From contig NZ_JACHXW010000007.1 in the NCBI RefSeq assembly GCF_014192395.1, forward strand, positions 269,828 through 333,827: 64,000 nucleotides of DNA, read 5' to 3'. This document shows positions 62,122 to 64,000 of the stretch, in pieces. The stretch is from Paenibacillus endophyticus. Lineage in GTDB: Bacteria; Bacillota; Bacilli; Paenibacillales; Paenibacillaceae. The position numbers and the translations under genes are program-made. The notes under the pieces were generated by a model. That model had not been told where the DNA came from. It saw nothing but the letters and a program-made list of their open reading frames with translations, and did no database searches. Positions within the stretch are counted from its first letter, which is position 1; each line of letters starts with the position of its first letter.

Positions 62122-62337
62122 ATGAAAGAAATTGAAATCAAGACCGAATATATAACGCTCGGACAGTTCCTGAAGCTGTCCGATTGCATCTCGACAGGCG
62201 GCCACGCAAAGTTTTTTCTGCAGGAGAATAAAGTCATCATTAACGGAGAAGCGGACAATCGCCGAGGCAGGAAGCTATATGTAGGGGATAAAGTAGAGGT
62301 TGAAGGCTGCGGCGCATTCACGGTTGGAAAAGCGTAA
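62122..62337 (+). CDS. yaaA: YaaA S4-domain RNA-binding protein (71 aa)
   Basis: S4 domain with YITLGQFLKLSDCISTGGHA and NRRGRKLYVGDKVEV. It is the conserved small gene between dnaN and recF in Firmicutes, linked to 50S assembly. It starts 37 bases after dnaN. Confidence 0.95.
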   Translation: MKEIEIKTEYITLGQFLKLSDCISTGGHAKFFLQENKVIINGEADNRRGRKLYVGDKVEVEGCGAFTVGKA

Positions 62338-62364
62338 CGCACCAAGGGACCTGGAGGTCGAAAC

Positions 62365-63474
62365 GTGTTTTTAACAAGCATACAGCTGCAAAACTACCGC
62401 AACTATACCGAGATCGATCTGCAAACGCCGAATAAGGTTAATGTGTTTTTGGGCCCGAATGCGCAAGGTAAAACGAATCTGCTTGAAGCGATATTCGTGC
62501 TCGCGTTAACGAAATCCCATCGCACGTCAAAGGACAAAGAGCTTATCGGCTGGCAAGCGGATTCCGCGCGCATTTCCGGCGAGGTTGATAAAAAATATGG
62601 ATCGATTAAGCTGGATCTCCTCTATTCGTCGCAAGGAAAGAAAGCCAAAATCAACGGACTAGAACAACGTAAGCTTAGCGATTTCATCGGATCCGTGAAT
62701 GTCGTGATGTTCGCGCCGGAGGATCTTGAAATTGTAAAAGGTACGCCGGGTGTGCGAAGACGGTTTCTCGATATGGAAATCGGTCAGGTGCAGCCCGGCT
62801 ATTTGTATACTCTCCAGCAGTATGGGAAGGTGCTTCAGCAGCGCAATAATTTTTTGAAAGCGGCCTACCCTGGAGGGGCTAACCAAACGATGCTGGATGT
62901 GTGGAACATGCAGCTGGCAGAGCATGGTGTTAAAATCATGAAAAAAAGGAAACACTTCATACATAAATTACAAACGTTTGCAGAACAGATCCATGCAGGC
63001 ATAACGAACGGGGCTGAACAACTCACGATTGAGTATCGTCCTTCTTTTGATGCGGATGCCCAGCAAGATGAAACTGTTTTATTTGATCAATTTATGATAA
63101 AGTTAACACAGGTGAAAGATCAGGAGATTCGCAGAGGGGTTACGCTAGTGGGACCGCATCGCGATGATCTGGCGTTTTTTATAAACGGCAAAGAAGCGCA
63201 GACATTCGGCTCTCAAGGGCAGCAGCGAACGACGGCCTTATCTTTAAAATTGGCAGAAATAGAGCTCATTAACGAGGAAATCGGCGAGTATCCGATTCTC
63301 CTGCTTGACGATGTGTTGTCTGAGCTCGATCAGAATCGTCAGACCCAGCTTATTGAGACGTTTCAAAGCAAAGTACAAACCTTTATTACAACGACCGGAC
63401 TTGAAAGCGTGAATGTGAGCAAGCTTCAGGATGCCGGCATCTACCATGTGAAAAACGGCCAAGTTACGCGTTAG
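62365..63474 (+). CDS. recF: DNA replication and repair protein RecF (369 aa)
   Basis: SMC-like ABC ATPase with Walker A FLGPNAQGKTNLLEAI (near residue 30), signature FGSQGQQRTTALSLKL and Walker B LLLDDVLSELD. It loads RecA at gaps with RecO and RecR. The start is GTG with GGAGG eight bases upstream. Confidence 0.97.
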   Translation: MFLTSIQLQNYRNYTEIDLQTPNKVNVFLGPNAQGKTNLLEAIFVLALTKSHRTSKDKELIGWQADSARISGEVDKKYGSIKLDLLYSSQGKKAKINGLEQRKLSDFIGSVNVVMFAPEDLEIVKGTPGVRRRFLDMEIGQVQPGYLYTLQQYGKVLQQRNNFLKAAYPGGANQTMLDVWNMQLAEHGVKIMKKRKHFIHKLQTFAEQIHAGITNGAEQLTIEYRPSFDADAQQDETVLFDQFMIKLTQVKDQEIRRGVTLVGPHRDDLAFFINGKEAQTFGSQGQQRTTALSLKLAEIELINEEIGEYPILLLDDVLSELDQNRQTQLIETFQSKVQTFITTTGLESVNVSKLQDAGIYHVKNGQVTR

Positions 63475-63503
63475 GTGCGAATAGGAGAGGTGAGGAAGAG
63501 GAC

Positions 63504-63755
63504 ATGTACATCCATTTGGGCGGCGAGAAAATAATTCGGGCTGCGGAGCTCGTGGCCATCTTTGATATTTCTATCGAGCAATCCTCCAAACTCTCCAAGC
63601 AATTTGTTGCGGGAGCACGAAAACGCAAGGACGTTGAAACGATAGGCGAGGAAGAGCCGAAATCGATCGTTGTAACGAAGCAGAAAATATATTATTCGCC
63701 TATTTCATCCTCTACGCTTAAGAAAAGGGCACATCATTTTGCAGCGAACGGCTAG
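63504..63755 (+). CDS. remB: RemB/YaaB extracellular matrix regulator (83 aa)
   Basis: MYIHLGGEKIIRAAELVAIFD and KIYYSPISSSTLKKRA match RemB (DUF370 family), needed for matrix gene expression in B. subtilis. Position between recF and gyrB is conserved. It starts 30 bases after recF. Confidence 0.93.
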   Translation: MYIHLGGEKIIRAAELVAIFDISIEQSSKLSKQFVAGARKRKDVETIGEEEPKSIVVTKQKIYYSPISSSTLKKRAHHFAANG

Positions 63756-63795
63756 AGCGAGGGCGATCAGGAACAGCAGTTGAGAGGAGCAGTGA

Positions 63796-64000
<205 letters not shown>

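Overview
The window is the chromosomal replication-origin region of a spore-forming Gram-positive bacterium, most likely a Paenibacillaceae member (Paenibacillus or a close relative). Support comes from the order gyrB-remB-recF-yaaA-dnaN-dnaA-oriC-rpmH-rnpA-yidC-jag-mnmE-mnmG-rsmG-noc-soj-spo0J, from sporulation genes (spoIIIJ/yidC, jag, yyaC), from a walRKHIJ-htrA-rlmH block with walH and walI, and from a large S-layer-homology protein. Most genes left of about 58.6 kb are on the minus strand and all genes right of it are on the plus strand, so nearly everything is on the leading strand of a fork leaving oriC.

Layout, left to right. (1) 1-16.8 kb is accessory and looks more AT-rich than the core. 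It holds a KAS III / acyl carrier protein / KAS III set that continues past the left edge, an ABC-F ATPase, an 1811-residue SLH protein with InlB-type repeats and a Gly-Phe-Pro tail, and a six-gene operon: nucleotidyltransferase, HPr-kinase-like protein, PqqD-like protein, two GT2 glycosyltransferases and an ABC exporter. This region starts immediately 3' of rlmH, the gene whose 3' end is the SCC insertion site in staphylococci. (2) 16.9-25.5 kb is rlmH, a 55-residue CxxH/CxxC protein, htrC and walJ-walI-walH-walK-walR, the cell-wall homeostasis operon. (3) 25.6-36.7 kb carries an M23 endopeptidase, purA, dnaB, rplI, gdpP, yybS, a CBS protein and an LCP ligase. An alternating hairpin repeat sits between rplI and dnaB. 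(4) 36.8-49 kb carries membrane transporters, rpsF-ssb-rpsR, tRNA-Ser(CGA), small conserved proteins, a mechanosensitive channel, yyaC and a cysteine desulfurase-family enzyme. (5) 48.8-64 kb is the segregation and origin module: soj, spo0J and noc with two parS sites, tRNA-modification genes, the SpoIIIJ/Jag insertase pair, rnpA-rpmH, a bipartite oriC and dnaA to gyrB.

The genes combine replication initiation and chromosome segregation (dnaA, dnaN, dnaB, ssb, noc, soj, spo0J, parS), envelope control (walRK, htrC, LCP, M23, gdpP) and ribosome or tRNA maturation (rlmH, rsmG, mnmEG, rnpA, rplI, rpsF/R, rpmH). The best candidates for something undescribed are the HprK/PqqD/nucleotidyltransferase/glycosyltransferase/ABC operon, the hairpin repeat placed just before the dnaB and mnmG ribosome-binding sites, and a second repeat family (about 55-67 bp) clustered around oriC in a single orientation. 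All calls were made by eye; no search was run.
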